64,000 bases of DNA from Pseudomonas fluvialis (GTDB lineage: Bacteria; Pseudomonadota; Gammaproteobacteria; Pseudomonadales; Pseudomonadaceae), in the NCBI RefSeq assembly GCF_014207935.1, contig NZ_JACHLL010000001.1, forward strand, positions 682,001 to 746,000, in the 5' to 3' direction. The notes under the pieces were generated by a model that saw only the letters and a list, made by a program, of their open reading frames with translations, was not told the DNA's origin and made no database searches. A program made the translations under genes and the position numbers. Positions 39,062-47,239 of this stretch are shown here, in pieces (positions within the stretch are counted from its first letter, which is position 1; each line of letters opens with the position of its first letter).

Positions 39062-39283
39062 ATGGGCCCCATGCAAGTGACTATCGAAGACTGGGATGGC
39101 GACGGCGCTATCCGCATTCCAGATGAGGTTCTTCAGGAGTTGGGCGTCGACGTTGGCGACATTCTCTATGTGATTGAGGAGTACGTCGGCAATGTCCGGT
39201 GCCTTGTACTCAGCAAGACACCTCGGATTCCGGATCGTACCGATGAGTTGATCGACCACTGGAATCGTTCTGGAGGCGAATAG
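39062..39283 (+). CDS. AbrB/MazE-type antitoxin-like protein
   Basis: A 73-residue protein with a swapped-hairpin AbrB-like pattern: VTIEDWDGDGAIRIPDEVLQ, ELGVDVGDILYVIEE. AGAAAGG upstream of the ATG at 39062 supports that start. MazE/AbrB proteins bind their own promoter and often neutralise an RNase toxin. No toxin gene follows; the next gene, 160 bp on, encodes an exported protein. Confidence 0.7.
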   Translation: MGPMQVTIEDWDGDGAIRIPDEVLQELGVDVGDILYVIEEYVGNVRCLVLSKTPRIPDRTDELIDHWNRSGGE

Positions 39284-39444
39284 CACCAATCACCGCAGGC
39301 AAGTCTTGACCAGCATATGTCGCTCAGGCGCGCATCAGGCCTCGTCGCCTTCACACATGCTTTGCACTTGGCCCTGCAAGCGCCAGTTCATGTTCTAAAC
39401 TCCTCACGCCAGGATGGCATTTCCTTTTGAAATGGAGTTCGAAC

Positions 39445-39939
39445 ATGCGTTATCTCAGATACCTCGCCATTGTGCTGGCCTCATCGCTGCTCACCGCTTA
39501 CACAGTGCTCTGGTTTGTGGAGCCAACCACTGCTGAATCCCCTCACTCCGTCATACGCCCCCCGTTGAAAGTAGAGCAAAAAGATGGGCAACTTCTCATC
39601 TGGGGGGGCTGGGAAACCAAGAAGGGTTACGTCACTCCCGGCACCAACGCCGTCGAGATTCGCTGCGATCAAGCTAGCGCCCGCTGCACTGAAGCGTATG
39701 CCTCAATCTTGCATCACACCGAGGGCGAGGATATTGAAGCTCAGGTCTTCAGCTACGTCGTGCAAACATGGACAGAAGCCCAGATACAGGCAGTAGCTGG
39801 CCAATCGATGGGGTGTCTAGACCGGCGCCTTCTGGTGGATCTGACCACCAAGCAGGCTCGCTTAGAGTGGAGTCCCGGCTCGGAAGCAGGCTGTGAAGGC
39901 GACACAGGGTACGCCATTCTGAGTGGTGATCCGCTTTAG
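39445..39939 (+). CDS. Hypothetical exported protein
   Basis: A 164-residue protein with an N-terminal signal anchor (MRYLRYLAIVLASSLLTAYT) and a soluble region with four cysteines (IRCDQASARC, GCLDRRL, GSEAGCEG). I do not recognise it. GGAG lies 8-11 bases before the chosen ATG. It ends 50 bp before a LexA-type operator. Confidence 0.55.
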   Translation: MRYLRYLAIVLASSLLTAYTVLWFVEPTTAESPHSVIRPPLKVEQKDGQLLIWGGWETKKGYVTPGTNAVEIRCDQASARCTEAYASILHHTEGEDIEAQVFSYVVQTWTEAQIQAVAGQSMGCLDRRLLVDLTTKQARLEWSPGSEAGCEGDTGYAILSGDPL

Positions 39940-39989
39940 CAGCGACCACCTATCCCCCCTGATTGACCTATCGCAAGGTTTGGCAAATA

Positions 39990-40005
39990 CTGTTTTTATG
40001 TACAG
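39990..40005 (+). promoter_or_regulatory. LexA operator (SOS box) for umuDC-like genes
   Basis: CTGTTTTTATGTACAG has the CTG-N10-CAG form and a near-consensus core. It ends 15 bp before the umuD-like start, so the pair should be induced by DNA damage. Confidence 0.8.
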
Positions 40006-40020
40006 TGCCTGGATGTTCCG

Positions 40021-40458
40021 ATGCCTTCTCTTTCGATACTGGCTCGCGGTGAAAGGCTGCGCGAGCGCCTACTTGCCGACGCTGCTGATCTGCGCATCAC
40101 CGGCTTCCAATCGCCCGCTGAGGACGAGAAAGAAGAGGGACTTTCCTTAGATCGGCTTACTGGTCTGGGGGCGCCGCATATCTGGGGCGGTCGAGTGCTC
40201 GATGACACACTGCTGGGCTTCGGGATATTCCCTGGTGACCGGTTGATCGTGAACAGAGCAGCAAGCCACTTGGACAACAAACTTGTGGTGGTCGACTTGG
40301 GCGACGGCTACCGGGTGCGGCTAGTTCAACGCGACTTGTTTGGAGGCCGCTGGCTTAAGGCTGCTGACCCCATCGTTCCCGATCTACAACTCGATGGTCA
40401 ACAAATCGTCGAGGTTTGGGGTGTGGTCAGCAGGGTGGTCAGCTGTGTGGCCCCATGA
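40021..40458 (+). CDS. UmuD-like protein lacking the Ser/Lys protease dyad
   Basis: A 145-residue S24/UmuD-family protein. The N-terminal ITGFQSPAEDEKEEGLSLDRL matches UmuD's CGFPSPAADYVEQRLDLN, but the cleavage cysteine is Thr27. Where UmuD has the nucleophile in SGDSM the protein reads LDDT (Thr63), and the catalytic lysine of UmuD's TVKKL is arginine here (YRVRL, Arg98/100). FGIFPGDRLIVNRA and the VWGVVSRVV end are conserved. It probably partners the polymerase gene next to it without self-cleavage; this is inference. Confidence 0.75.
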   Translation: MPSLSILARGERLRERLLADAADLRITGFQSPAEDEKEEGLSLDRLTGLGAPHIWGGRVLDDTLLGFGIFPGDRLIVNRAASHLDNKLVVVDLGDGYRVRLVQRDLFGGRWLKAADPIVPDLQLDGQQIVEVWGVVSRVVSCVAP

Positions 40459-41726
40459 CTCCCGCTCGCGTTTTCGCTCTCATCGACTGCAACTCGTTCT
40501 ATTGCAGCTGTGAGCGCATCTGCCAACCCGAGCTGAAACGCCGGCCAGTGGTCGTGCTCTCAAACAACGACGGCTGCATCATCGCTCGTTCGACTGAAGC
40601 CAAAGCGCTGGGCATCGGCATGGGCGCCGCCTACTACAAAGTGCGCGATGAGATGCGTCGGCAAGGTGTGGTGGCCCGCTCCAGCAACTACCCCTTATAC
40701 GCAGACATCAGCAACCGAGTCATGCGAGTGATGGCTGAGATGCTCCCCGGTATCGAGGTCTATTGGATTGATGAAGCCTGGGGCGACATGACCGGTGTAT
40801 CTGACCCAACTGGGTTAGGCCACAGCATCCGCGAGCGCCTGGCTCGTGAGATTGGCATGCCCGTTGGCGTTGGCATCAGCACGACTAAAACCCTGGCTAA
40901 GTTGGCGAACTGGGCCGCGAAGAAATGGAAAGGCACAGGTGGTGTTCTCGACCTGACAAACCCCGTACGCCAAGAAAAATTACTTCGCCTGGCGCCAGTG
41001 TCAGAAGTGTGGGGTGTAGGGCATCGCTCGGCGGCCAAGCTCTCGACTCTGAATATCGTGACGGCCTGGGATCTGGCGCAGTTCGATATCGGTACCCTAC
41101 GCAAAACCTTCGGGGTGACCATGGAGCGCACAGTGAGGGAGCTACGCGGTGTTAGCTGCATCGGATTTAATGAGGGCCCGCCCCCGAAAGAGGCTATTTG
41201 CTCCAGCAAGATGTTCGGTGTACGCCAAACAGAGCTGCCGCCAATTCGCGAAGCACTGGCTGTTTATGTGAGCCGCGCTGCGGAGAAGTTGCGCGTCCAG
41301 AACTCGCTTTGCAGCACGATTCAGGTCGGCCTTCAGACACAGTTGGCCCAGCTCGATGGGCCTCGCTACGCCAACACTGTGACCTTGGCTCTACCTGCAC
41401 CTACCGACGATACGCGCGAAATTCTGGCGCTTGCCCAGCGAGGCCTGAGCCAAATCGACCGACCTGGATATCCGTTGTCGAAGTGCTCCATCTTGCTGAT
41501 GGATCTAAGCCAGCGCGGCGAGATGACGCCGGATCTGTTTGCGCCAAAACCCCGCCCCGGCTCAGAGCAGCTGATGAAGGTTGTCGACCAGATCAATCAG
41601 AAAGAGTGTCGAGGCGCCGTACGGATTGGCCGAGTACTGGCGAAACCTGCTTGGGCAATGCGGAGGGAGATGCTGAGTCAGAGGTACACTACTCGATGGG
41701 ATGAGGTAATTGGGGTGCGTGGGTAA
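40455..41726 (+). CDS. umuC: Y-family DNA polymerase subunit UmuC (Pol V-like)
   Basis: A 423-residue translesion polymerase. The catalytic motifs are ALIDCNSFYCSCER and YWIDEAWGD (the usual SIDEAW, with W for S but acidic residues kept); NNDGCIIARSTEAKALGI and GVGISTTKTLAKLAN follow. The C-terminal little-finger region is present. The length is typical. It overlaps the umuD-like stop by ATGA and is under the SOS box upstream. Confidence 0.93.
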   Translation: MTPARVFALIDCNSFYCSCERICQPELKRRPVVVLSNNDGCIIARSTEAKALGIGMGAAYYKVRDEMRRQGVVARSSNYPLYADISNRVMRVMAEMLPGIEVYWIDEAWGDMTGVSDPTGLGHSIRERLAREIGMPVGVGISTTKTLAKLANWAAKKWKGTGGVLDLTNPVRQEKLLRLAPVSEVWGVGHRSAAKLSTLNIVTAWDLAQFDIGTLRKTFGVTMERTVRELRGVSCIGFNEGPPPKEAICSSKMFGVRQTELPPIREALAVYVSRAAEKLRVQNSLCSTIQVGLQTQLAQLDGPRYANTVTLALPAPTDDTREILALAQRGLSQIDRPGYPLSKCSILLMDLSQRGEMTPDLFAPKPRPGSEQLMKVVDQINQKECRGAVRIGRVLAKPAWAMRREMLSQRYTTRWDEVIGVRG

Positions 41727-41786
41727 GGGGCCGCTAAAGCCAAAAGCCGTCATCGAGTGTCTACGGAAAACAGGGCGATTCATAGA

Positions 41787-41990
41787 TCACTCAGCTCGCC
41801 GGTAGTACGCTTTGAGACTTTCAATCAGCTGCGCTGAAGACATAGTGCCAGCACGATATTGAGACAACAGGCCTGCAAGGTGTGGCGATGGAGTAAGCCC
41901 TGATAGCTGAGCTGACGCTACAGTATGATCTACATGCATCTCTCTCTTGGATAGACCGTGCGCATTATTGGCCATTGGACTCAAGCCCAT
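41787..41990 (-). CDS. VbhA-like small antitoxin (tentative)
   Basis: A 67-residue protein whose C-terminal part (VASAQLSGLTPSPHLAGLLSQYRAG) fits the VbhA antitoxin pattern, where a conserved helix carrying S/T-x3-E/S-G blocks the active site of a Fic AMP-transferase. The usual glutamate of the motif is Ser here (SAQLSG). No Fic gene is adjacent. The start could be the second Met (MANNAHGLSK). Confidence 0.5.
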   Translation of the reverse strand: MGLSPMANNAHGLSKREMHVDHTVASAQLSGLTPSPHLAGLLSQYRAGTMSSAQLIESLKAYYRRAE

Positions 41991-42141
41991 TCTCGGTGTT
42001 TAGAGTGGCCGCGACGAACATCAGTGACTCCAAGTGGGGGGGGCCGTACTGCCAGTCTTTGCAGCCAGATTGTCATCATGGACTGAAGGCAGCAATCGAA
42101 ACCTGATCTATTCGACCGTTCATGCCCACAGGACGCATCAA

Positions 42142-42759
42142 GTGACTAAAGTATCACGAGGCCACACTGGCCATACCTGTTCTGTATCGGCCTATGTAGC
42201 TCAGCGGGTTAGGTACCTTCCAAAGGGGCAGCTATTCAGTATCAGGCGTTTCGATGGTGTTGGAACGAAAAACGCTGTATCGAAGGCAGTAGCTCGGCTG
42301 ATCAAGCGAGGAGAGCTTGAGAGGGTGTATCGAGGGGTCTATATGCGGCCCAAGGCAGGACGTTATTCTGCCTCAGCGCCACCCGATCCATGGCAGTTGA
42401 TTAATCTTATTGCGAAAGAGAAGCGTCTATCTCTACAGATCCATGGCGCTGATGCTGTTAGGCGATTTGGGTTGAGCACCCAGATGCCGCTTATTCTGAT
42501 CTTTTACACCAATGGCGCTAGCCGCTCCGTATTTATCGGGAAGGGTGAAATCAGACTGATACATGCGCCCCCGATGGTTATGCAGCATGCCGGGACCAAG
42601 GTGGGAGCGGCTATTAGTGCATTATTTTATCTCGGCAAGGCAGGGGCTACTCCAGAGTGCGTAGGCGCAATCAAGAATGCGCTAAGCCATGAAAATTTCA
42701 TCTGTCTTATGAACTGTAGAATGCCGGGGTGGATGCGCATCGCTTTGGAGAAGACCTGA
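42142..42759 (+). CDS. AbiEi/DUF6088-type antitoxin-like protein
   Basis: A protein of about 205 residues with a winged helix at the N-terminus (LFSIRRFDGVGTKNAVSKAV, RLIKRGELERVYRGVYMRPK) and the downstream IHGADAVRRFGL block of the AbiEi-antitoxin/DUF6088 family. I chose GTG at 42142, with AGGACG upstream, because the earlier in-frame ATG at 42034 adds non-conserved sequence. The nucleotidyltransferase toxin (AbiEii) that normally follows is absent. Confidence 0.7.
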   Translation: MTKVSRGHTGHTCSVSAYVAQRVRYLPKGQLFSIRRFDGVGTKNAVSKAVARLIKRGELERVYRGVYMRPKAGRYSASAPPDPWQLINLIAKEKRLSLQIHGADAVRRFGLSTQMPLILIFYTNGASRSVFIGKGEIRLIHAPPMVMQHAGTKVGAAISALFYLGKAGATPECVGAIKNALSHENFICLMNCRMPGWMRIALEKT

Positions 42760-42899
42760 TTGTTATCCGCTTATCACTAATGGTCGCTTTTGGGGTGCAT
42801 TCGACAGGCTGCCCCCGGCCAGAAGCGGACTGTCCTCAGTGGCTTAGCAGACCTCCATTGAGGCTTGAAGGTATCTACGAAACAGGGGGCAATTCAAAA

Positions 42900-43496
42900 T
42901 CATGTGGCTGAACAAATCAATATGGATGCGACTGAAAGGTGAGCGATATTTGAGTGCGAAATATCTGCCTTAATATTTTTTGTAATTGCTGATCCCATCC
43001 AGAGACTAATGAGAGTGTTGGCCGAAGGCCGAAATTCCTCATCGCAATCAATGTTGCGAGGGTAAATTAGCTTTATGCATTCAGTAAGAAGCTGAAGGGC
43101 TTTCTCGTGATTCCGCAGTAGATCTTCGCGCATTTTATCTGGGAGAAGATCTACTTCTGCATTTAATAGCGCAATCAGGCGTAGTGGCGCGCATGAATCC
43201 TCAAGCAGGTCGCTAAGCCACCTCATGAAGCAAGAACGCCGAGCGTCGACGGACTGCACTCGAAATACATTCTCTAATTCTGAAAAGCAAGCACGGTAGC
43301 TATCCTCTAGAAGTTCAACTCCAAACCCCTCCTTGGATTTGAAGTGGTGATAAAAGGAACCTCTAGATAATTCAGAAATCTGTAGTAGCTCATTGATTCC
43401 CATTCCGTGGAAACCTTTTTTAAACATCAGTCGACGCCCTGAGTCTAAAAAAATATCTTTAGCGCTATATTTGTTAGATGTCATTATAAGGTTCAT
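42900..43496 (-). CDS. TetR/AcrR family regulator
   Basis: A 198-residue regulator (or 194 from the second ATG, MTSNKYSAKD). Helix-turn-helix: FHGMGINELLQISELSRGSF followed by YHHFKSKEGFG, the TetR hallmark. The ligand domain has no assignable specificity. A perfect 17-bp palindrome lies about 155 bp upstream and may be its operator. The genes it controls are unknown; the next genes upstream on the same strand encode the isomerase and SDR. Confidence 0.9.
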   Translation of the reverse strand: MNLIMTSNKYSAKDIFLDSGRRLMFKKGFHGMGINELLQISELSRGSFYHHFKSKEGFGVELLEDSYRACFSELENVFRVQSVDARRSCFMRWLSDLLEDSCAPLRLIALLNAEVDLLPDKMREDLLRNHEKALQLLTECIKLIYPRNIDCDEEFRPSANTLISLWMGSAITKNIKADISHSNIAHLSVASILICSAT

Positions 43497-43649
43497 GAAG
43501 GAGCTTAGATGAAATCACCGAATGGCAAGTGGACCATCGATCAAGTGCTTGCTGTCTAATCGTTAATGTATTGGAAGTCTCAATGCAATAAAAAGCGATT
43601 GCAGTGATGTGGGGTATATAGATTTTTATCGCCCAGCAATGGTTTGACA

Positions 43650-43666
43650 TGACCTTACAAAGGTCA
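43650..43666. promoter_or_regulatory. Perfect palindrome, probable operator
   Basis: TGACCTT-ACA-AAGGTCA, a perfect 7-bp inverted repeat with a 3-bp spacer, overlaps TTGACA at 43644-43649. It differs from the AACG-N2-CGTT operators further on, so it probably binds a different regulator, perhaps the adjacent TetR protein. Confidence 0.5.
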
Positions 43667-43718
43667 ATTAGTATCTCAAGGAATTAACAAGAGGTCTCTC
43701 GGATATCTATATATATAG

Positions 43719-43745
43719 AGAGCACTGAGTACAGCTCAGTGCTCT
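43719..43745. terminator. Perfect 11-bp hairpin downstream of the isomerase gene
   Basis: AGAGCACTGAG-TACAG-CTCAGTGCTCT. It follows the isomerase gene on the minus strand; the sequence after it is CTATATATA rather than a T run, so termination is likely but not certain. Confidence 0.5.
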
Positions 43746-43809
43746 GGGGCTTCAGGCTTGCTGCATGGGTTCTCAACGAAATAAGCAACTGAGCCAGCGA
43801 AAGGTTACA

Positions 43810-44406
43810 TCAGCTCTGCAAGGCTTCCTGAAGGAAGTCCAGTCGATCCTGACCAAAGAACAACTCATCTCCTACAAACATGCTCGGCGCTCCAAAAGCG
43901 CCACGCCGGACAGCTTCGTCAGTAGCAGATTTAAGTGCCTCTTTGACATCGCTTTCCGTTGATTGCGTCATAATCTGTTCAGGATCGAAGCCCGCCTCAA
44001 TTAGTACGCGGCCAACCACCGATGCATCGCCCATATTTAGCCCATCTACCCACATGGCACGGAAGATCGCAGAGACATAAGCATCGAATCGCTCGGGCTG
44101 ATGCAATTGCACAGCGACGGCCCCACGCATAAGGCCTAGAGTGTTGATCGGGAAATGTGGATTGAATTTCATGGGCACGCGGTAGCGTTTTGCGAAACGC
44201 GCAAGATCTTGAACCATGAAACGCCCCTTGCTGGGGATGACGACTGGGGATGAATTGCCAGTGGCCTGGAATACACCGCCAAGCAACATAGGTCGATACA
44301 CCAAGGCGGCGCCAGCATTTGCGCAAATGCGCGGTAACTGTGTCCAAGCGAGGTAGGTGGTGGGACTTCCAAAGTCGAAGAAAAACTCAACAGTCTTGCT
44401 CATCAT
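43810..44406 (-). CDS. 2-hydroxychromene-2-carboxylate isomerase-like protein (DsbA/kappa-GST fold)
   Basis: A 198-residue protein beginning MMSKTVEFFFDFGSPTTYLA, the FDFxSP motif of the HCCA isomerase/kappa-class GST family, with the active Ser in place of Cys. GAFGAPSMFVGDELFFGQDRL near the end is the conserved cis-Pro region. Authentic enzymes act with glutathione in naphthalene degradation; no ring-cleavage genes are here, so the true substrate is unknown. It is 60 bp downstream of the SDR gene, probably in one operon. Confidence 0.88.
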   Translation of the reverse strand: MMSKTVEFFFDFGSPTTYLAWTQLPRICANAGAALVYRPMLLGGVFQATGNSSPVVIPSKGRFMVQDLARFAKRYRVPMKFNPHFPINTLGLMRGAVAVQLHQPERFDAYVSAIFRAMWVDGLNMGDASVVGRVLIEAGFDPEQIMTQSTESDVKEALKSATDEAVRRGAFGAPSMFVGDELFFGQDRLDFLQEALQS

Positions 44407-44466
44407 GGGTTCTCTAATTTTGATATGTTGGGCGTCTGCAATACGGTATTGCGACGCGAAAAAAGC

Positions 44467-45201
44467 TCACCAGCGCTCAATCCATGGCCGCAGATCAAGT
44501 TCAAATGTCCAGGCATCCCGCGGCTGGGTATGTAAGAACCAGTAGTTATCGGCAATGTGCTCAGGACTGAGTATGCCGTCCTGGTCTTTCAACGCGTAGC
44601 GATCGGGGAAGTTGTCGCGGATAAACGCGGTATCTATCGCGCCGTCTACGACCACGTGACCAACATGGATATTCAGCGGCCCCAACTCGCGCGCCATGCT
44701 CTGTGCTAAGGCACGTACACCATGCTTGGCACCGGCGAAAGCGGCGAAGTGCGAAGCGCCTCGCAGTCCTGCAGTCGCGCCGGTGAACAGAATTGTTCCG
44801 CGCCCACGTTTGACCATGCGCAGAGCCACCGCTTGGGCGGAGAGAAAGGCAGAGAAGCAGGCCATTTCCCAAATTTTGAAATACTTGCGTGCAGTTTCAT
44901 CCAAGATGCTACAGGGAACGTTGGCCCCGATATTGAAAACAAAAACTTGGATGGGGCCAATCTGGCTTTCTATATGCTCTACCAAAGCAGTCACTTCATC
45001 CTCTTTCCGTGCATCCGAGGCAAAGCCATGTGCTTCGCCTCCTTCCGCGCGAATATCGTCAATAAGCGGCTGCAGCTTGTCTGCACTTCGGCGGGTGACG
45101 CAGGCAATGTATCCCTCTCTCGCGAATCGCTTCGCAATTGCTCCGCCAGTTGCGTCGCCCGCCCCGATTACTAGCACGACTTTTTTCTCGTTGCTTTGCA
45201 T
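44467..45201 (-). CDS. SDR family protein with Phe at the catalytic Tyr position
   Basis: A 244-residue short-chain dehydrogenase fold: VLVIGAGDATGGAIAKRFA at the N-terminus (glycine-rich nucleotide site), NIGANVP for NNAG, ILFTGATAGLRG, and FAAFAGAKHGVRALAQSMAREL where classical enzymes have YxxxK. The tyrosine is replaced by Phe and the lysine is kept. A subgroup of classical SDRs shares this change, so activity may be altered. An AACG-N2-CGTT palindrome lies 18 bp upstream of the start, so TetR-type repression is likely. Confidence 0.85.
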   Translation of the reverse strand: MQSNEKKVVLVIGAGDATGGAIAKRFAREGYIACVTRRSADKLQPLIDDIRAEGGEAHGFASDARKEDEVTALVEHIESQIGPIQVFVFNIGANVPCSILDETARKYFKIWEMACFSAFLSAQAVALRMVKRGRGTILFTGATAGLRGASHFAAFAGAKHGVRALAQSMARELGPLNIHVGHVVVDGAIDTAFIRDNFPDRYALKDQDGILSPEHIADNYWFLHTQPRDAWTFELDLRPWIERW

Positions 45202-45218
45202 TATGCCTCCTCAGTTAG

Positions 45219-45232
45219 CGAACGATCGTTCG
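45219..45232. promoter_or_regulatory. TetR-type operator upstream of the SDR gene
   Basis: CGAACGATCGTTCG is a perfect 14-bp palindrome just ahead of the SDR-isomerase operon. The same core AACGATCGTT occurs at 51440, 51670 and 51685, and as AACGTTCGTT at 54905. Confidence 0.75.
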
Positions 45233-45441
45233 ATATCGGGACGATAGTAGAAAATTTGCAGCCGCGTCAATACTGTTTTTACCGAGTCCCAACGGCCACT
45301 GAATACAGTCAGAAGGGCTTCAGACTACGATAGCTATGGCAAGCCAGTTACTAGGAGGTAGCCGCACTAATCACACGAATTACTGGGCTGTGCATACCCA
45401 AAGTCGAGGCATTTCTAGAGCATGCCCAAGAAGAAATGAAT

Positions 45442-45996
45442 TCATCCGCGCGTTTCACAGCAGCCGCTTGAGTTGGCCATGAGTTGCTTGAGATGGGGTA
45501 AGAAATTGCATGGTTTGGTACGACTATCCAGTTGCTCTTTAAGAATTTCATCCCATGCGGTGCAGCATGCGTTTGGCGATCCTGGTAAGCAGCAAATCAG
45601 CGTTCCGTTGCTTATCCCCGCCAGAGCCCGGGACTGCATAGTGGATGTCCCGATTGAGTCGAAGGATATTTGACGGAATAACTCACCAAATCCATCAACC
45701 ATCTTCTCCAACAGGGGTGTTATAGCTTGAGGCGTATTATCTCGGGTAGTGAAGCCTGTTCCGCCGGACAGCAGAATTACCTGTACTTTCGGGTCGGCAA
45801 TCCAGTTACTGACTGTTGCCCGAATTTGCCAAACATCATCTTTGACTATTTTTCGTTCATAGAGCGTGTGTCCAGCGATCAAGAGACGCTCAGCTAGCGT
45901 GTTGCCTGACTTGTCAGTCTCTAGACTTCTTGTGTCACTAATGGTTAAAAGTGCCGTGTTCAAAGGTTGAAATGTTGGGCTGGAATTGTGCGACAT
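45442..45996 (-). CDS. moaB: Molybdenum cofactor biosynthesis protein MoaB
   Basis: A 184-residue MoaB/MogA-fold protein. LLTISDTRSLETDKSGNTLAER, ILLSGGTGFTTRDNTPQAI and GTSTMQSRALAGISNGTLI with GSPNAC follow the MoaB pattern, and RTKPCNFLPHLKQL matches the E. coli MoaB end. In some bacteria MoaB proteins adenylate molybdopterin. It is the last gene of the moaCDE-moaB run on the minus strand, 48 bp after moaE, and has a cysteine-containing tail (SSGCCETRG). Confidence 0.92.
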   Translation of the reverse strand: MSHNSSPTFQPLNTALLTISDTRSLETDKSGNTLAERLLIAGHTLYERKIVKDDVWQIRATVSNWIADPKVQVILLSGGTGFTTRDNTPQAITPLLEKMVDGFGELFRQISFDSIGTSTMQSRALAGISNGTLICCLPGSPNACCTAWDEILKEQLDSRTKPCNFLPHLKQLMANSSGCCETRG

Positions 45997-46044
45997 CTTA
46001 AGAAATCCAATGTGCGAAAATGATCCGGAACGGATTAAGGTTAT

Positions 46045-46506
46045 TCATGACTGCCGCAGAGTGTCCCATCGTGCAGCAGCGTTCAGGTCTGAATCGCGCC
46101 CTTCAACCCAATGGCTCCCTCTGGGACCATGCTCCTGTTTCCATAATGGTGCTCGGGTTTTTAGATAATCCATGATGAAGTTACAAGCATCAAAAGCTGC
46201 TTGGCGGTGTGCGCTACAAACACCTACGAACACGATGGGCTCACCGGCTGACATATTTCCCACACGATGATAAATGTCAACTGACAGTAGTGGCCATTGA
46301 GTCTGAGCTTGATCGGCAATTTTGCCAAGCGCTTGTTCAGTCACTCCAGGATAATGTTCGAGGTACATACTTTGTACGGGCATGCCTTCATTGATGTCCC
46401 TGACATACCCTACGAATGTCACTAGTGCCCCTACACCAGAGTCCTTTTGTAGTGTATTCAGACAATAACTCGGATCAAATGGATCCTTTTGAACGTAGAT
46501 GGCCAT
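46045..46506 (-). CDS. moaE: Molybdopterin synthase catalytic subunit MoaE
   Basis: A 153-residue MoaE: GALVTFVGYVRDINEGMPVQ, LEHYPGVTEQALGKIAD, YHRVGNMSAGEPIVFVGVCS and MDYLKTRAPLWKQEH with the catalytic lysines. It transfers sulfur from MoaD thiocarboxylate to precursor Z (cPMP). It follows moaD with one base between stop and start. Confidence 0.95.
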   Translation of the reverse strand: MAIYVQKDPFDPSYCLNTLQKDSGVGALVTFVGYVRDINEGMPVQSMYLEHYPGVTEQALGKIADQAQTQWPLLSVDIYHRVGNMSAGEPIVFVGVCSAHRQAAFDACNFIMDYLKTRAPLWKQEHGPRGSHWVEGRDSDLNAAARWDTLRQS

Positions 46507-46507
46507 G

Positions 46508-46756
46508 TCAGCCGCCGGTTACTTGCGGGAAGAAGGCAATCTGATCGCCGTCAAATATGGGTTCACTGTCAGTGCAAAGCTCGCTATTACGGGCATTCAT
46601 CAGACTTTTTTCTTCTAGGACTCTCCATTTCCCTCCTCGAGCAATAAGAGTGCCCCGTAAATCCTGAATGGTTTTCAGGTGCGGCGCATATTGGATATCC
46701 TCTCCAATAGTTCCTAGATGCTCACGATATCGTGCAAAATAACTGATGTGGATCAT
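46508..46756 (-). CDS. moaD: Molybdopterin synthase sulfur carrier MoaD
   Basis: An 82-residue beta-grasp protein ending IAFFPQVTGG; the terminal Gly-Gly is thiocarboxylated by MoeB. Begins MIHISYFARYREHLG. No moeB lies in the window. Ten bases separate moaC from its start. Confidence 0.94.
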   Translation of the reverse strand: MIHISYFARYREHLGTIGEDIQYAPHLKTIQDLRGTLIARGGKWRVLEEKSLMNARNSELCTDSEPIFDGDQIAFFPQVTGG

Positions 46757-46765
46757 AAATACTTC

Positions 46766-47239
46766 TCAGCAAGCGACAAAACGGCCAGAAGCGCCACCAT
46801 CTTTTTCAAGTAAGCGTATTCTTTCTATTGTCATGGACCGATCTACAGACTTACACATATCGTAAATGGTGAGCGCTGCAACACTTACAGCGGTCAGCGC
46901 TTCCATTTCAACGCCTGTTGAACCCATCACTTTGCATGTAGCTTCGATGCGTACAGATTGCTCGCCGAAACTCAAAAGCTGCAACTTCACACTGGTAAGT
47001 AGCAGTGAATGGCACAATGGGATCAAGTTGTGAGTCTGTTTGGCCGATTGTATGCCGGCAAGCCTGGCCACGGAAAATACATCACCTTTAGGATGTTCTC
47101 CGCTATGAATCATTCTCAGCGTCTCTGGTTGCATGTGTACGTAGGCTTCTGCTGTGGCTATACGATAAGTCATGGGTTTATCCGTGACATCTACCATGCA
47201 GGCATTACCGTGTATGTCCAGGTGGCTTAATTGATTCAC
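46766..47239 (-). CDS. moaC: Cyclic pyranopterin monophosphate synthase MoaC
   Basis: A 157-residue Moa[39 protein letters not shown] and [20 protein letters not shown] with the DMCKSVD motif. It converts the MoaA product to cPMP. Start is GTG at 47239, overlapping the acyl-CoA ligase stop (GTGA), which implies coupled translation. Confidence 0.95.
   Translation of the reverse strand: MNQLSHLDIHGNACMVDVTDKPMTYRIATAEAYVHMQPETLRMIHSGEHPKGDVFSVARLAGIQSAKQTHNLIPLCHSLLLTSVKLQLLSFGEQSVRIEATCKVMGSTGVEMEALTAVSVAALTIYDMCKSVDRSMTIERIRLLEKDGGASGRFVAC

Larger units (their letters stand above)
43497..43809. other. Intergenic region with a palindrome and a long hairpin
   Basis: Two symmetric elements are present and described separately: TGACCTT-ACA-AAGGTCA at 43650-43666 and an 11-bp-stem hairpin at 43719-43745. 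No gene is apparent; a short open frame at 43765 lacks support. Confidence 0.5.

Noticed and set aside
42195..42275. tRNA-like string GTAGCTCAGCGGGTTAG
   Set aside because: It resembles a tRNA D-arm, but no acceptor stem, anticodon arm or normal T-arm follows, and it lies inside the AbiEi-like coding sequence.
43765..43962. Short plus-strand frame overlapping the isomerase gene
   Set aside because: Mostly antisense to the isomerase coding sequence and without a ribosome site.
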